Assembly: GCF_031458095.1 (NCBI RefSeq)
Contig: NZ_JAVDXU010000001.1
Location: forward strand, 620,001-684,000
Origin: Pelomonas saccharophila_A
GTDB taxonomy: Bacteria; Pseudomonadota; Gammaproteobacteria; Burkholderiales; Burkholderiaceae_C
DNA length: 64,000 nucleotides
Direction of reading: 5' to 3'
This document shows positions 8,050 to 15,205 of this stretch, in pieces. The notes under the pieces were generated by a model. The model searched no databases. It saw only the letters and a program-made list of their open reading frames with translations, and was not told the origin of the DNA. How positions within the stretch are numbered: the stretch's first letter is position 1; every line of letters starts with the position of its first letter. The translations under genes were made by a program, and so were the position numbers.

Positions 8050-8838
8050 ATGCCTGTCGCCATCCAAGGTTTCCACGAGCCCGTCACCGGCACGGTCAGC
8101 TATGTCGTGCACGACCCGGCCACGCGGCAGGCGGCCGTCATCGACCCGGTGCTGGACCATGACCTCGCCAGCGGCCAGACCGGCACGGCCAGCGCCGACC
8201 GGCTGCTGGCCTGGCTGCGCGAGCAAGGGCTGACGCTGCAATGGATCCTGGAGACCCATGTGCATGCCGACCATGTCTCGGCCGCGCGCTATCTGCGGCG
8301 CGAGGCCGGCGGCCAGATCGCCATCGGCGAGCACATCCGCGAGGTGCAGGCCACCCTGACCCGGCTGCGCGGCTGGTCCTCGCAGGACGATGGCTTCGAT
8401 CGCCTGCTGCGCGACGGCGAGTCATTCCGCATCGGCAGCATCCAGGCGATCGCCCTGCTCACCCCCGGCCACACGCCGGCCGACCTGGCCTACCAGATCG
8501 AGGACGCCGTCTTCATCGGCGACACCCTCTTCATGCCCGACGTTGGCAGCGCCCGCGCCGACTTTCCCGGCGGCGACGCGGTCGTGCTCTACCGCTCCAT
8601 CAGGCGGCTGCTGGACCTGCCGCCGGCGACCCGCCTGTTCGTCTGCCATGATTACCCGCCCGGCCGCGAGCCGCGCTGGCAGACCAGCGTGGCCGAACAG
8701 CGTGCCGCCAACATCCATGCCCACGACGGCATCAGCGAGTCCGAATTCGTCGCCATGCGTCAGGCGCGCGACGCGACGCTGGCCGCGCCGCGGCTGATGG
8801 CCCCGTCCCTGCAGGCCAATATCCGCGGCGGCGGTTAA
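8050..8838 (+). CDS. blh: ETHE1-like persulfide (sulfur) dioxygenase / Blh-type metallo-beta-lactamase fold protein
   Basis: 262 residues. Metal-binding motifs of the metallo-beta-lactamase fold are in order: HVHADH (residues ~71-76), GHTPAD (~141), GDTLF (~157) and VCHDYPP (~199). The long insert and RADFPGGD fit the ETHE1 / Blh branch, where one mononuclear iron oxidises glutathione persulfide to sulfite. The start at MPVAIQGF was chosen because homologues begin 6-10 residues before the first beta strand; an ATG at 8020 lies inside the operator. It is divergent from the ArsR-YeeE-YedE genes, as in bigR-blh loci. Its stop overlaps the stop of the convergent EamA gene (shared TTAA). Confidence 0.9.
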   Translation: MPVAIQGFHEPVTGTVSYVVHDPATRQAAVIDPVLDHDLASGQTGTASADRLLAWLREQGLTLQWILETHVHADHVSAARYLRREAGGQIAIGEHIREVQATLTRLRGWSSQDDGFDRLLRDGESFRIGSIQAIALLTPGHTPADLAYQIEDAVFIGDTLFMPDVGSARADFPGGDAVVLYRSIRRLLDLPPATRLFVCHDYPPGREPRWQTSVAEQRAANIHAHDGISESEFVAMRQARDATLAAPRLMAPSLQANIRGGG

Positions 8839-9746
8839 CGGCCCCGGCTTCGCCCGAGAAGCAACAGCACCACGCCCAGCAGCACGATGCCGGCAGCCAG
8901 CCACTCGTGGCTGCTGATCTGCTCACCCGCCAGCGTGACGCCGAGCAGCATGGCGATGACGGGGTTGACGAAGGAATAGCTCGATGCCAGCCCGGCCGAA
9001 GCCTCGGCCAGCAGCACCATATAGGCGTTGAAGGCGATCAGGGAGCCGAACACGACGAGATAGGCCCAGGCCCACAGCGCCTGCGGCTCGATGCGCTCGG
9101 GCAAGGTCTCGCCGCTGAAAAGGCTCAGCCCCATCAGCACGGCGCCGCCGGCCAGCATCTCGCTGGCAAAGCCCATGGCGCCCGGCGCCAGCGGCCAGAC
9201 CCGCTGCGACAGCACGCTGCCCACCGCCCAGCTCGCGCAGGCGACGCTGATGGCCACCAGGCCCATGGGCGAGGCCCCGAAACCCTGGCCCTGGGTCAGC
9301 AGCAGCACGCCGACGAGACCCAGGGCAATGCCTGCCGATTCCAGCCGCGTCGGCTTCTCGCCCCACAGCAGATTGAGGCCGGCAATCATCAGCGGCATGA
9401 CGGCGATGAAGGCCACGACCAGGCCCGAACCCACCGTCTGCTCGGCCGTGGCCGTGCCGCCCATGCCGCCGCCCAGCATCAGCCCGCCGATGACCAGGGC
9501 GTGCAGCCACTGCCGGCGGCTGGGCCAGGGCGCGCCGCGCCAGCGCATCCAGACGGCCAGCAGGGCGCCGGCCACCAGGAAGCGGCTGCCCATCTGAAAG
9601 AAGGGCGGCAGGCTGATCAGCGCGTACTTGATGGCCAGATAGGTCGAGCCCCAGACCAGCCAGGTGGCGGCCAGGCAGAGCATCAACTTGGGCGACAAGC
9701 CGGCGGCGGTCTTGAGCGGCAGCGTGGTCGTGTTCATGGCCGGCAT
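8835..9746 (-). CDS. EamA/DMT-family inner-membrane transporter
   Basis: 303 residues with about ten hydrophobic segments and two EamA repeats. The first begins WLVWGSTYLAIKYAL, typical of the YedA / RhtA-like branch; the second is around ASWAVGSVLSQRVW. These are drug/metabolite exporters, often of amino acids or their analogues. The start was placed at the ATG preceded by a GGAA ribosome site; another ATG lies 9 nt downstream. It is divergent from an Lrp-type regulator 100 nt away, a common arrangement for amino-acid exporters and their sensors, so the Lrp protein may control it. The substrate is not evident. Confidence 0.88.
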   Translation of the reverse strand: MPAMNTTTLPLKTAAGLSPKLMLCLAATWLVWGSTYLAIKYALISLPPFFQMGSRFLVAGALLAVWMRWRGAPWPSRRQWLHALVIGGLMLGGGMGGTATAEQTVGSGLVVAFIAVMPLMIAGLNLLWGEKPTRLESAGIALGLVGVLLLTQGQGFGASPMGLVAISVACASWAVGSVLSQRVWPLAPGAMGFASEMLAGGAVLMGLSLFSGETLPERIEPQALWAWAYLVVFGSLIAFNAYMVLLAEASAGLASSYSFVNPVIAMLLGVTLAGEQISSHEWLAAGIVLLGVVLLLLGRSRGR

Positions 9747-9845
9747 CGTAGAAATTCCGGCCCCTTCGTAACATGGGCACCTCAAGGTTCATTGCAGTGT
9801 TGACCTTAGGATTGAAGAACTTGAAGCCGGATTCCGGAGACTTTC

Positions 9846-10352
9846 ATGGCCATCGACCTTGATCAGCATGACCATCGCATCCTTGCCGAACTGCAGGCCG
9901 ACGCCCGCCTCACCATGGCCGAGCTGGGCCGGCGCGTGCACCTGAGCCAGCCCGCCGTGACGGAGAGGGTGCGCAAGCTGGAAGACGGCGGCGTCATCCG
10001 CGGCTACCGCGCCGTCGTCGACGCGAGCAAGCTGGGCTATGGCATCCGCTCCATCATCCGCATCGGCAATCTCGACGAGGACCTGCTGATGCGGGCCCTC
10101 GAAGCCAGCCCCGAGGTCGTGACGGCCTATGGCGTGACCGGCGAGGACAGCTGGATCCTGGAGATCGCCGTGCGCGACGTGGCCCATCTGAGGGCAACGC
10201 TGTCGCGCTTTTGCCAGCAGGTGCCGACGTCGACGGCCATCATCCTGAATGCCATCCGCGAGCATGCTCCGATCAAACCGCTGCCGACGACGGATGTGGA
10301 ACCAGCAACTGCGGAGCCGGAAAAGAAAAAGCCCCGCCGCAGCGGGGCTTGA
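9846..10352 (+). CDS. Lrp/AsnC-family transcriptional regulator
   Basis: 168 residues. The N-terminal HTH (DHRILAELQADARLTMAELG, then LSQPAVTERVRKLEDGGVI) is followed by the RAM / ACT-like effector domain (~70-140: VVTAYGVTGEDSWILEIAV). A charged tail (residues ~145-168, EPEKKKPRRSGA) extends beyond the usual family end. Part of the tail is encoded by the hairpin and A-tract that form the terminator of the convergent tolC gene. A GGAG ribosome site precedes the ATG. It is divergent from the EamA exporter, which is its most likely target. Family is certain; the amino-acid ligand is unknown. Confidence 0.92.
   Translation: MAIDLDQHDHRILAELQADARLTMAELGRRVHLSQPAVTERVRKLEDGGVIRGYRAVVDASKLGYGIRSIIRIGNLDEDLLMRALEASPEVVTAYGVTGEDSWILEIAVRDVAHLRATLSRFCQQVPTSTAIILNAIREHAPIKPLPTTDVEPATAEPEKKKPRRSGA
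10321..10350 (-). terminator. Rho-independent terminator of tolC, inside the Lrp coding region
   Basis: Perfect 9-bp stem AAGCCCCGC / GCGGGGCTT around a CGCA loop, followed on the minus strand by a T-rich tract (complement of AAAAGAAAAA). It lies 21 nt beyond the tolC stop. The whole element is within the last codons of the Lrp-family gene on the other strand. Confidence 0.85.
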
Positions 10353-10370
10353 TCGCGGCCGCGCAGCGGC

Positions 10371-11717
10371 TTACTTGGCCAGCAGGGCGTTGGCAGCCGC
10401 CACATCCTCGGGGCGCAGCTGGCCCGAGGCCTGGCGCAGCTTGAGGCTGTTGACGACGACGTCGTAGCGCGCCTTGGCCAGGTCGCGCTGGGTCGTGTAG
10501 AGCTGGGTCTGGGCGTTCAGCACGTCCAGGTTGACGCGCACGCCGACCTTGTAGCCGAGCTGTGTGGCTTCCAGGGCCAGCTTGGTGGACGACTCGGCGG
10601 CCTCGTAGGCGCTGACCTGGGCCTTTTGCGATTGCACGCCGAAGAAGGCGCGGCGCGTGCCCTCGGCGACGCTGCGGCGCGCGAAGTCGAGGTCGTTGCG
10701 GGCCTTCTCTTCCAGCACCAGCGTTTCCTTGATCTTGTTCTGGGTCAGGCCACCGGTGTAGAGCGGATAGGTCAGCGTCAGGCCCACGCTGGCGTTCTTG
10801 CCCGTGCCGGCGCTGCCCTGCTGGGCCGCAACGATGGCGGGGCTGGTGTGGGTATTGGTGCCGCCCAGCGTGGCGTTGGCATCCAGCGTCGGCTTCTCGC
10901 CGGCGCGGGCGATCTGCGTGTCCAGCTGGGCCATCTCCAGGCCCAGGCGCGCGCGGCGCACGCCGGGGTGCTGGTCGTCGGCGGTGGCGACCCAGGTGTC
11001 GACGTTGTCGCTGGGCAGGGCCGGCAGGGCGACCGGCACGGCCAGGCCCTTGGGCTCGACGCCGACGCGGCCGACGAACTGGTCCAGGGTCACGCGCTTG
11101 ACGCGCAGGTCGTTGTCGGCGGCCAGTTCCTGGGCCACGGCGAGGTCGTAGCGGGCCTGGGCTTCACGCGTGTCGGTGATGGTGGCGGTGCCGACCTCGA
11201 AATTGCGCTTGGCGGAGGCCAGTTGCTCGGCGATGCCGGTCTTGTTGGCGCGCGAGGTGGTCAGCGCGTCCTTGGCGGCCAGCACATCGAAATAAGCCGT
11301 CGCCAGGCGCACGATCAGGTCCTGCTCGGCGGCTTCCAGGTCGGCCTGGGCCAGGGCGTAGGCGCGGCGGGCCTTGTCGATGGTCGGGATGTTGCTGGCG
11401 TTGTAGACCGAGTACTTGCCCGTCAGGCCGGCCTGCAGCGTTCGCGTGTTGAAGGCGCTCTGCGACGGCGGATCGGTACGCGCATAGGTGCCACCGGCCT
11501 GCAGGCCCAGCGTCGGGCGGATCAGGGCCTCGGCCTGGGCGGCACGCGCGGCCGCGGCATCGGCGCTGTTGCGGGTTGCCAGATAGGTCGCGTCATAGCC
11601 CCTAGCCGCGTCATAGAGCTCCTGCAGGCTCTGGGCCTGGGCCGCGCCGGCGAGCAGGAGGCTGGCGGCGAGGGCCAGCGGTTGCAGGGTCAGGCGGTAG
11701 GCGGTGACGAAGGGCAT
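10371..11717 (-). CDS. tolC: TolC-family outer-membrane efflux protein
   Basis: 448 residues with a Sec signal peptide (LALAASLLLAGAAQAQS, cleavage near residue 28). Two OEP repeats follow, with the YNASNIPTIDKARRAYALAQ and AQTQLYTTQRDLAKARYDVVVNSLKLRQASG stretches characteristic of TolC (TIGR01844). It forms the trimeric outer-membrane duct for type I secretion and RND / MFS drug pumps. Longer in-frame reading upstream lacks a signal peptide and was not used. It is downstream of the PCMT-like gene on the same strand (about 136 nt apart). This pcm-tolC pairing is common in betaproteobacteria. Confidence 0.93.
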   Translation of the reverse strand: MPFVTAYRLTLQPLALAASLLLAGAAQAQSLQELYDAARGYDATYLATRNSADAAAARAAQAEALIRPTLGLQAGGTYARTDPPSQSAFNTRTLQAGLTGKYSVYNASNIPTIDKARRAYALAQADLEAAEQDLIVRLATAYFDVLAAKDALTTSRANKTGIAEQLASAKRNFEVGTATITDTREAQARYDLAVAQELAADNDLRVKRVTLDQFVGRVGVEPKGLAVPVALPALPSDNVDTWVATADDQHPGVRRARLGLEMAQLDTQIARAGEKPTLDANATLGGTNTHTSPAIVAAQQGSAGTGKNASVGLTLTYPLYTGGLTQNKIKETLVLEEKARNDLDFARRSVAEGTRRAFFGVQSQKAQVSAYEAAESSTKLALEATQLGYKVGVRVNLDVLNAQTQLYTTQRDLAKARYDVVVNSLKLRQASGQLRPEDVAAANALLAK

Positions 11718-11853
11718 GGGATTCCTTGACTGGAGCAATGTAGTGAGCGCGGCCGGGTTTATAGAGGCAAAGCCCGCCGATGACACAAGCCATGTGACGA
11801 CCTGCGCCCAAACGGGGGCAAGCGGCGTTTTATGGCGACAAACTGCATCGAGA

Positions 11854-12507
11854 TCAGAATGAGAAGGCTGGCGCTTCGGCAAAACCGGGCAGGCGGCCGG
11901 CCACCGTGTCGAACATCTCCACGGTGCGGAAATCGCTGGCGCCGGTGCGCGTGACCAGCACGGCGCGCATGACCGGCTCGGCACCGACGATGGCCGCCAG
12001 GCGGCCACCGACCTTGAGCTGGTTCAGCAGCACCTGCGGCACGGACGCGACCGAACCGGACAGCAGGATGACGTCGAAGGGCTCCTCGGCGGCCAAGCCA
12101 GCGGCGCCGTCCTGGTTCAGCACGGTGGCGTTGAGCACGCCGGCACGCTTGAGGTTGGCCGCGGCCGCGGCGGCCAGGCCCGCGTCGGCTTCCAGCGCGA
12201 TGACGCGCTGGGCCTTGTGGCCCAGCAGCGCCGCCAGGTGGCCGGTCGCGGCGCCGATCTCCAGCACCTTCTCGTGGCGCTGCACCTTGAGCTCCTGCAG
12301 CAGGCGGGCCTCGACCTTGGGCGCCAGCATGCGGCGCGTGGCCGTCAGCGGCAGCTCGGTGTCGACGAAGGCCTGGGCTTTGTGGGCCTCGGGGACGAAA
12401 TCCTCGCGGTGGACGACGCGCAGCAGCTCCAGCACGCTGGGATCGAGCACGTCCCAGGGGCGGATCTGCTGCTCGATCATGTTGAAGCGGACTTGTTCGA
12501 GATTCAT
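11854..12507 (-). CDS. Protein-L-isoaspartate O-methyltransferase-like protein
   Basis: 217 residues. The SAM-binding motif I is VLEIGAATGHLAALLG, with a downstream acidic loop (ALEAD) and FDVILLSGSVASVP, as in PCMT. The region before motif I differs from true Pcm enzymes. Canonical Pcm has a Gly-His-Gly-Gln-Thr-Ile-Ser stretch before the Pro, and here this is LTATRRMLAPKVEARLL, without the active-site Ser. Short PCMT-like proteins of this type lie next to tolC in many betaproteobacteria. Isoaspartate repair should therefore not be assumed; the substrate is open. The ATG chosen gives MNLEQVRFNMIEQQIRPW, the family's usual N-terminus. Confidence 0.85.
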   Translation of the reverse strand: MNLEQVRFNMIEQQIRPWDVLDPSVLELLRVVHREDFVPEAHKAQAFVDTELPLTATRRMLAPKVEARLLQELKVQRHEKVLEIGAATGHLAALLGHKAQRVIALEADAGLAAAAAANLKRAGVLNATVLNQDGAAGLAAEEPFDVILLSGSVASVPQVLLNQLKVGGRLAAIVGAEPVMRAVLVTRTGASDFRTVEMFDTVAGRLPGFAEAPAFSF

Positions 12508-12557
12508 CTTGTTCTCCGGGGCGCGGTCGACGGCAGCAAAAAGCAAAATTCTAGAGG

Positions 12558-13193
12558 TCAGGCCGGGTTGGCCAGCAGTCCGTGCAGCAGCAGCGCCATC
12601 TGGGCGTCCAGCAGCTCCTCGGCGGCCATGGTCTGGTGGCAGATGTCGTGCTCGCCAAAGGAGTGCTCGTGCAGCAGCATGTGCAGCATGGGCGCGATCA
12701 GCATGTGGACCGTGGCCTCGACGGGCACGGCACGGAATTCCCCGGTGCGGATGCCGCGTTCGATGAGGCCGCCGATCAGCGCCTGGGAAGGCCGGATGAC
12801 CTCCTCCACATAGAAGCGCGCCAGCTCGGGGAAGTTGCGCGCCTCCACCATCATGATTTTGCAGACGACGCCGGCATTGCCATGGCCGACCTTGGCCCAC
12901 CAGGCCTGCATCATCTGGCTCAGCAACTCGGCGATGGAGCCTTCGTATTGCGCCGCCTGGGCGGCGGACTCGGCGATGTGCACCGACAGGTTGTCGCGCA
13001 CCATGGCCTTGAAGAGCTCATCCTTGCTCGGGTAGTAGCGGTAGAGCGTGCCCTTGGCCACGCCGGCGCGCGCGGCGATCTCCTCGCTGCGGGTGGCGGC
13101 AAAGCCTTTCTCGACAAAAAGCTGCAGCGCGGCGTCCAGCAGCTCCTGGGGGCGGGCGTCCTTGCGGCGTTGACGGGGAGTGGCAGTGGCCAA
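12558..13193 (-). CDS. TetR/AcrR-family repressor
   Basis: 211 residues from a TTG start. HTH at residues ~12-58 (LLDAALQLFVEKGFAATRSE, then RAGVAKGTLYRYYPSKDEL), with an all-helical ligand domain after it that matches the TetR_C subfamily of AcrR-like regulators (WAKVGHGNAGVVCKIMMVEARNFPEL). The TTG was preferred to a further upstream TTG because that longer version would read through a palindrome that looks like the operator. It is upstream of the pcm-tolC genes on the same strand, so it may control efflux as well as itself; this is inference. It is divergent from uppP. Confidence 0.85.
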   Translation of the reverse strand: MATATPRQRRKDARPQELLDAALQLFVEKGFAATRSEEIAARAGVAKGTLYRYYPSKDELFKAMVRDNLSVHIAESAAQAAQYEGSIAELLSQMMQAWWAKVGHGNAGVVCKIMMVEARNFPELARFYVEEVIRPSQALIGGLIERGIRTGEFRAVPVEATVHMLIAPMLHMLLHEHSFGEHDICHQTMAAEELLDAQMALLLHGLLANPA

Positions 13194-13203
13194 GACGGCG
13201 GAG

Positions 13204-13225
13204 TTAATGACCGGAGAGTCAGTAA
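13204..13225. promoter_or_regulatory. TetR-type operator candidate
   Basis: TTAATGAC-n6-GTCAGTAA, arms matching at 7 of 8 positions, in the gap between the divergent TetR and uppP genes and just upstream of the TetR start. TGAC/GTCA half-sites with a short spacer are common in TetR operators. Autorepression is expected. Confidence 0.6.
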
Positions 13226-13314
13226 TGTAGCCGCGGCGGCCAGCCGCCCGCAAGGACGCGTCTTGGCCGCTGGCTACACTGCGCCGCCTTTTGCTGTTGT
13301 CCGGAGCCGTTTAC

Positions 13315-14139
13315 GTGGATGTCATCCTGCTGATCAAAGCCGCCATCATGGGCATCGTCGAGGGGCTGACCGAGTTCCTGCCCGTCTCGTCCACCGGCCA
13401 TCTGATCCTGACCGGCAGCCTGCTCGGCATGACGGACGCCAAGTCCAAGGTCTTCGACATCGCCATCCAGAGCGGCGCCATCCTGGCCGTCCTCATCGTC
13501 TACTGGGCGCGCATCCGCGAGGCCCTGGCCGGCATCACCAGCAGCGCCAAGCAGCAGCGCTTCGTGCTGAACATCGCCCTGGGCTTCCTGCCGGCCGGCA
13601 TTGTCGGCCTGACGGTCTACAAGGCCATCAAGGCCCATCTCTTCAACGCGCCCGTCGTGGCCGGCGCCTTCATCGTCGGTGCGCTGATCATCCTGTGGGC
13701 GGAAAGGCGCGCCCAGCCGGTGGCCCGTGTGCAGACCGTGGACGACATGACGCCGCTGGACGCATTGAAGGTGGGCCTCGTCCAATGCCTGGGCATGATC
13801 CCCGGCACCAGCCGCTCGGGCGCCACCATCATCGGCGGCATGCTGCTGGGCCTGTCGCGCAAGGCGGCCACCGACTTCTCCTTCTTCCTCGCCATCCCGA
13901 CGCTGATCTCGGCCGGTGGCTACAGCCTGTGGAAGGAGCGCCATGCCCTGTCCGTCGCCGACCTGCCGATGTTCGGCGTCGGCTTCGTCGTCAGCTTCCT
14001 GGCCGCCTGGGCCTGCGTGCGCTGGCTGCTGCGCTATGTGTCCAGCCACAACTTCGTGCCCTTCGCCTGGTATCGCATCGCCTTCGGCATCGTCGTGCTG
14101 GCCACATGGCTTACGGGCACGGTGGTCTGGGCCGACTGA
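13315..14139 (+). CDS. uppP: Undecaprenyl-diphosphatase UppP/BacA
   Basis: 274 residues, standard length, with a GTG start preceded by GGAG 9 nt upstream. The two BacA signatures are intact: EGLTEFLPVSSTGH (residues ~19-32) and MIPGTSRSGATI (~161-172), which carry the catalytic Glu, Ser/His and Arg residues. About eight membrane segments. It dephosphorylates undecaprenyl pyrophosphate to recycle the lipid carrier for peptidoglycan and gives bacitracin resistance when overproduced. It appears to be monocistronic; the following 240 nt contain hairpins and then map. Confidence 0.95.
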   Translation: MDVILLIKAAIMGIVEGLTEFLPVSSTGHLILTGSLLGMTDAKSKVFDIAIQSGAILAVLIVYWARIREALAGITSSAKQQRFVLNIALGFLPAGIVGLTVYKAIKAHLFNAPVVAGAFIVGALIILWAERRAQPVARVQTVDDMTPLDALKVGLVQCLGMIPGTSRSGATIIGGMLLGLSRKAATDFSFFLAIPTLISAGGYSLWKERHALSVADLPMFGVGFVVSFLAAWACVRWLLRYVSSHNFVPFAWYRIAFGIVVLATWLTGTVVWAD

Positions 14140-14204
14140 GGCCGCCCCTCGCCCAGCCATGCGTCGCTGAACGCGAGCGAGTCTGGTCGGTCTTGCAGAC
14201 CGCG

Positions 14205-14313
14205 CTGCGGCAGTGCCGCAGCTCTTCGGCAGGCACATGCCGCCCACTGGGCGCCATGTGTCCGGCCTCAGCCCCCGCGGGGACGACGATGCTTGCCGGT
14301 TCGACCGGCAAGC
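14205..14313. repeat. Array of strong hairpins between uppP and map, probable dispersed intergenic element
   Basis: The 240-nt gap holds CTGCGGCA-G-TGCCGCAG (8-bp arms), a CGGCA/TGCCG stem, and the perfect GCTTGCCGGT-TCG-ACCGGCAAGC (10-bp arms, 3-nt loop). After this comes a GGAGCGGCCCGGCG stretch that resembles recurrent intergenic elements of Burkholderiales genomes. There is no T tract, so it is not a classical terminator. It could act as an mRNA end stabiliser, a REP-like repeat or a bidirectional stop for uppP. No second copy was noticed in this window. Confidence 0.5.
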
Positions 14314-14380
14314 ACATCGCCCAAGGCGGGCCGGCTTGGGAGCGGCCCGGCGCTCGGCCCGCAACTGAGATAATTTCACG

Positions 14381-15202
14381 ATGGCCATCACGATCAAGAC
14401 CGCTGCCGATGTCGAAGGCATGCGCATCGCCGGGCGCCTGGCGTCCGAAGTCCTGGACATGCTGACGCCGCATGTCAAGCCGGGCGTCACGACCAATGAG
14501 CTGGACAAGCTGGCTCACGACTTCATCGTCAACGTGCAGCAAGGCATCCCCGCCCCGCTGAACTACTGCCCGCCGGGCTATATCCCCTACCCCAAGTCCA
14601 TCTGCACCTCGGTCAACCAGGTGGTCTGCCACGGCATCCCGAACGACAAGGCGCTGAAGAACGGCGACATCGTCAACATCGACGTCACCGTCATCAAGGA
14701 CGGCTGGCACGGCGACACCAGCCGCATGTTCGTCGTCGGCGACGGCTCCATCGCCGCCAAGCGGCTGTGCGCCTTCACCTATGAAGCCATGTGGAAAGGC
14801 ATCGCCAAGGTCAGGCCGGGCGCGCGCCTGGGCGATATCGGCCACGCCATCCAGACCTTTGCCGAGAACGCGGGCTTTTCCATCGTGCGCGAGTTCTGCG
14901 GCCACGGCATCGGCCAGGTCTTCCACGAGGAACCGCAGGTGCTGCACTACGGCCGCCCCGGCACGCTGGAGGAGCTGGTGCCCGGCATGATGTTCACCAT
15001 CGAACCCATGATCAACGCCGGCCGCCGCGAAATCAAGGAAATGGGCGACGGCTGGACCATTGCGACCAAGGACAGGTCCCTCTCCGCCCAGTGGGAGCAC
15101 ACCATCCTCGTCACCGACACGGGCTATGAGGTCATGACGCTGTCGGCGGGCAGCCCGCCGCCGCCGGCCTTCATCACGCAGGCCGCTGCGGCCACCGCCT
15201 AA
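14381..15202 (+). CDS. map: Methionine aminopeptidase, type I
   Basis: 273 residues. The metal ligands of type I Map are all in place: D in NIDVTVIKDG, D in HGDTSRMF, H in FCGHGIGQ, E in MMFTIEPMI and E in QWEHTILVT. The substrate-pocket His is in VVCHGIPN. It removes N-terminal Met from nascent proteins. It is 3 nt upstream of glnD on the same strand, so the two are probably co-transcribed, the usual map-glnD order in betaproteobacteria. A short Ala-rich tail (SPPPPAFITQAAAATA) extends past the core. Confidence 0.96.
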   Translation: MAITIKTAADVEGMRIAGRLASEVLDMLTPHVKPGVTTNELDKLAHDFIVNVQQGIPAPLNYCPPGYIPYPKSICTSVNQVVCHGIPNDKALKNGDIVNIDVTVIKDGWHGDTSRMFVVGDGSIAAKRLCAFTYEAMWKGIAKVRPGARLGDIGHAIQTFAENAGFSIVREFCGHGIGQVFHEEPQVLHYGRPGTLEELVPGMMFTIEPMINAGRREIKEMGDGWTIATKDRSLSAQWEHTILVTDTGYEVMTLSAGSPPPPAFITQAAAATA

Positions 15203-15205
15203 GCC

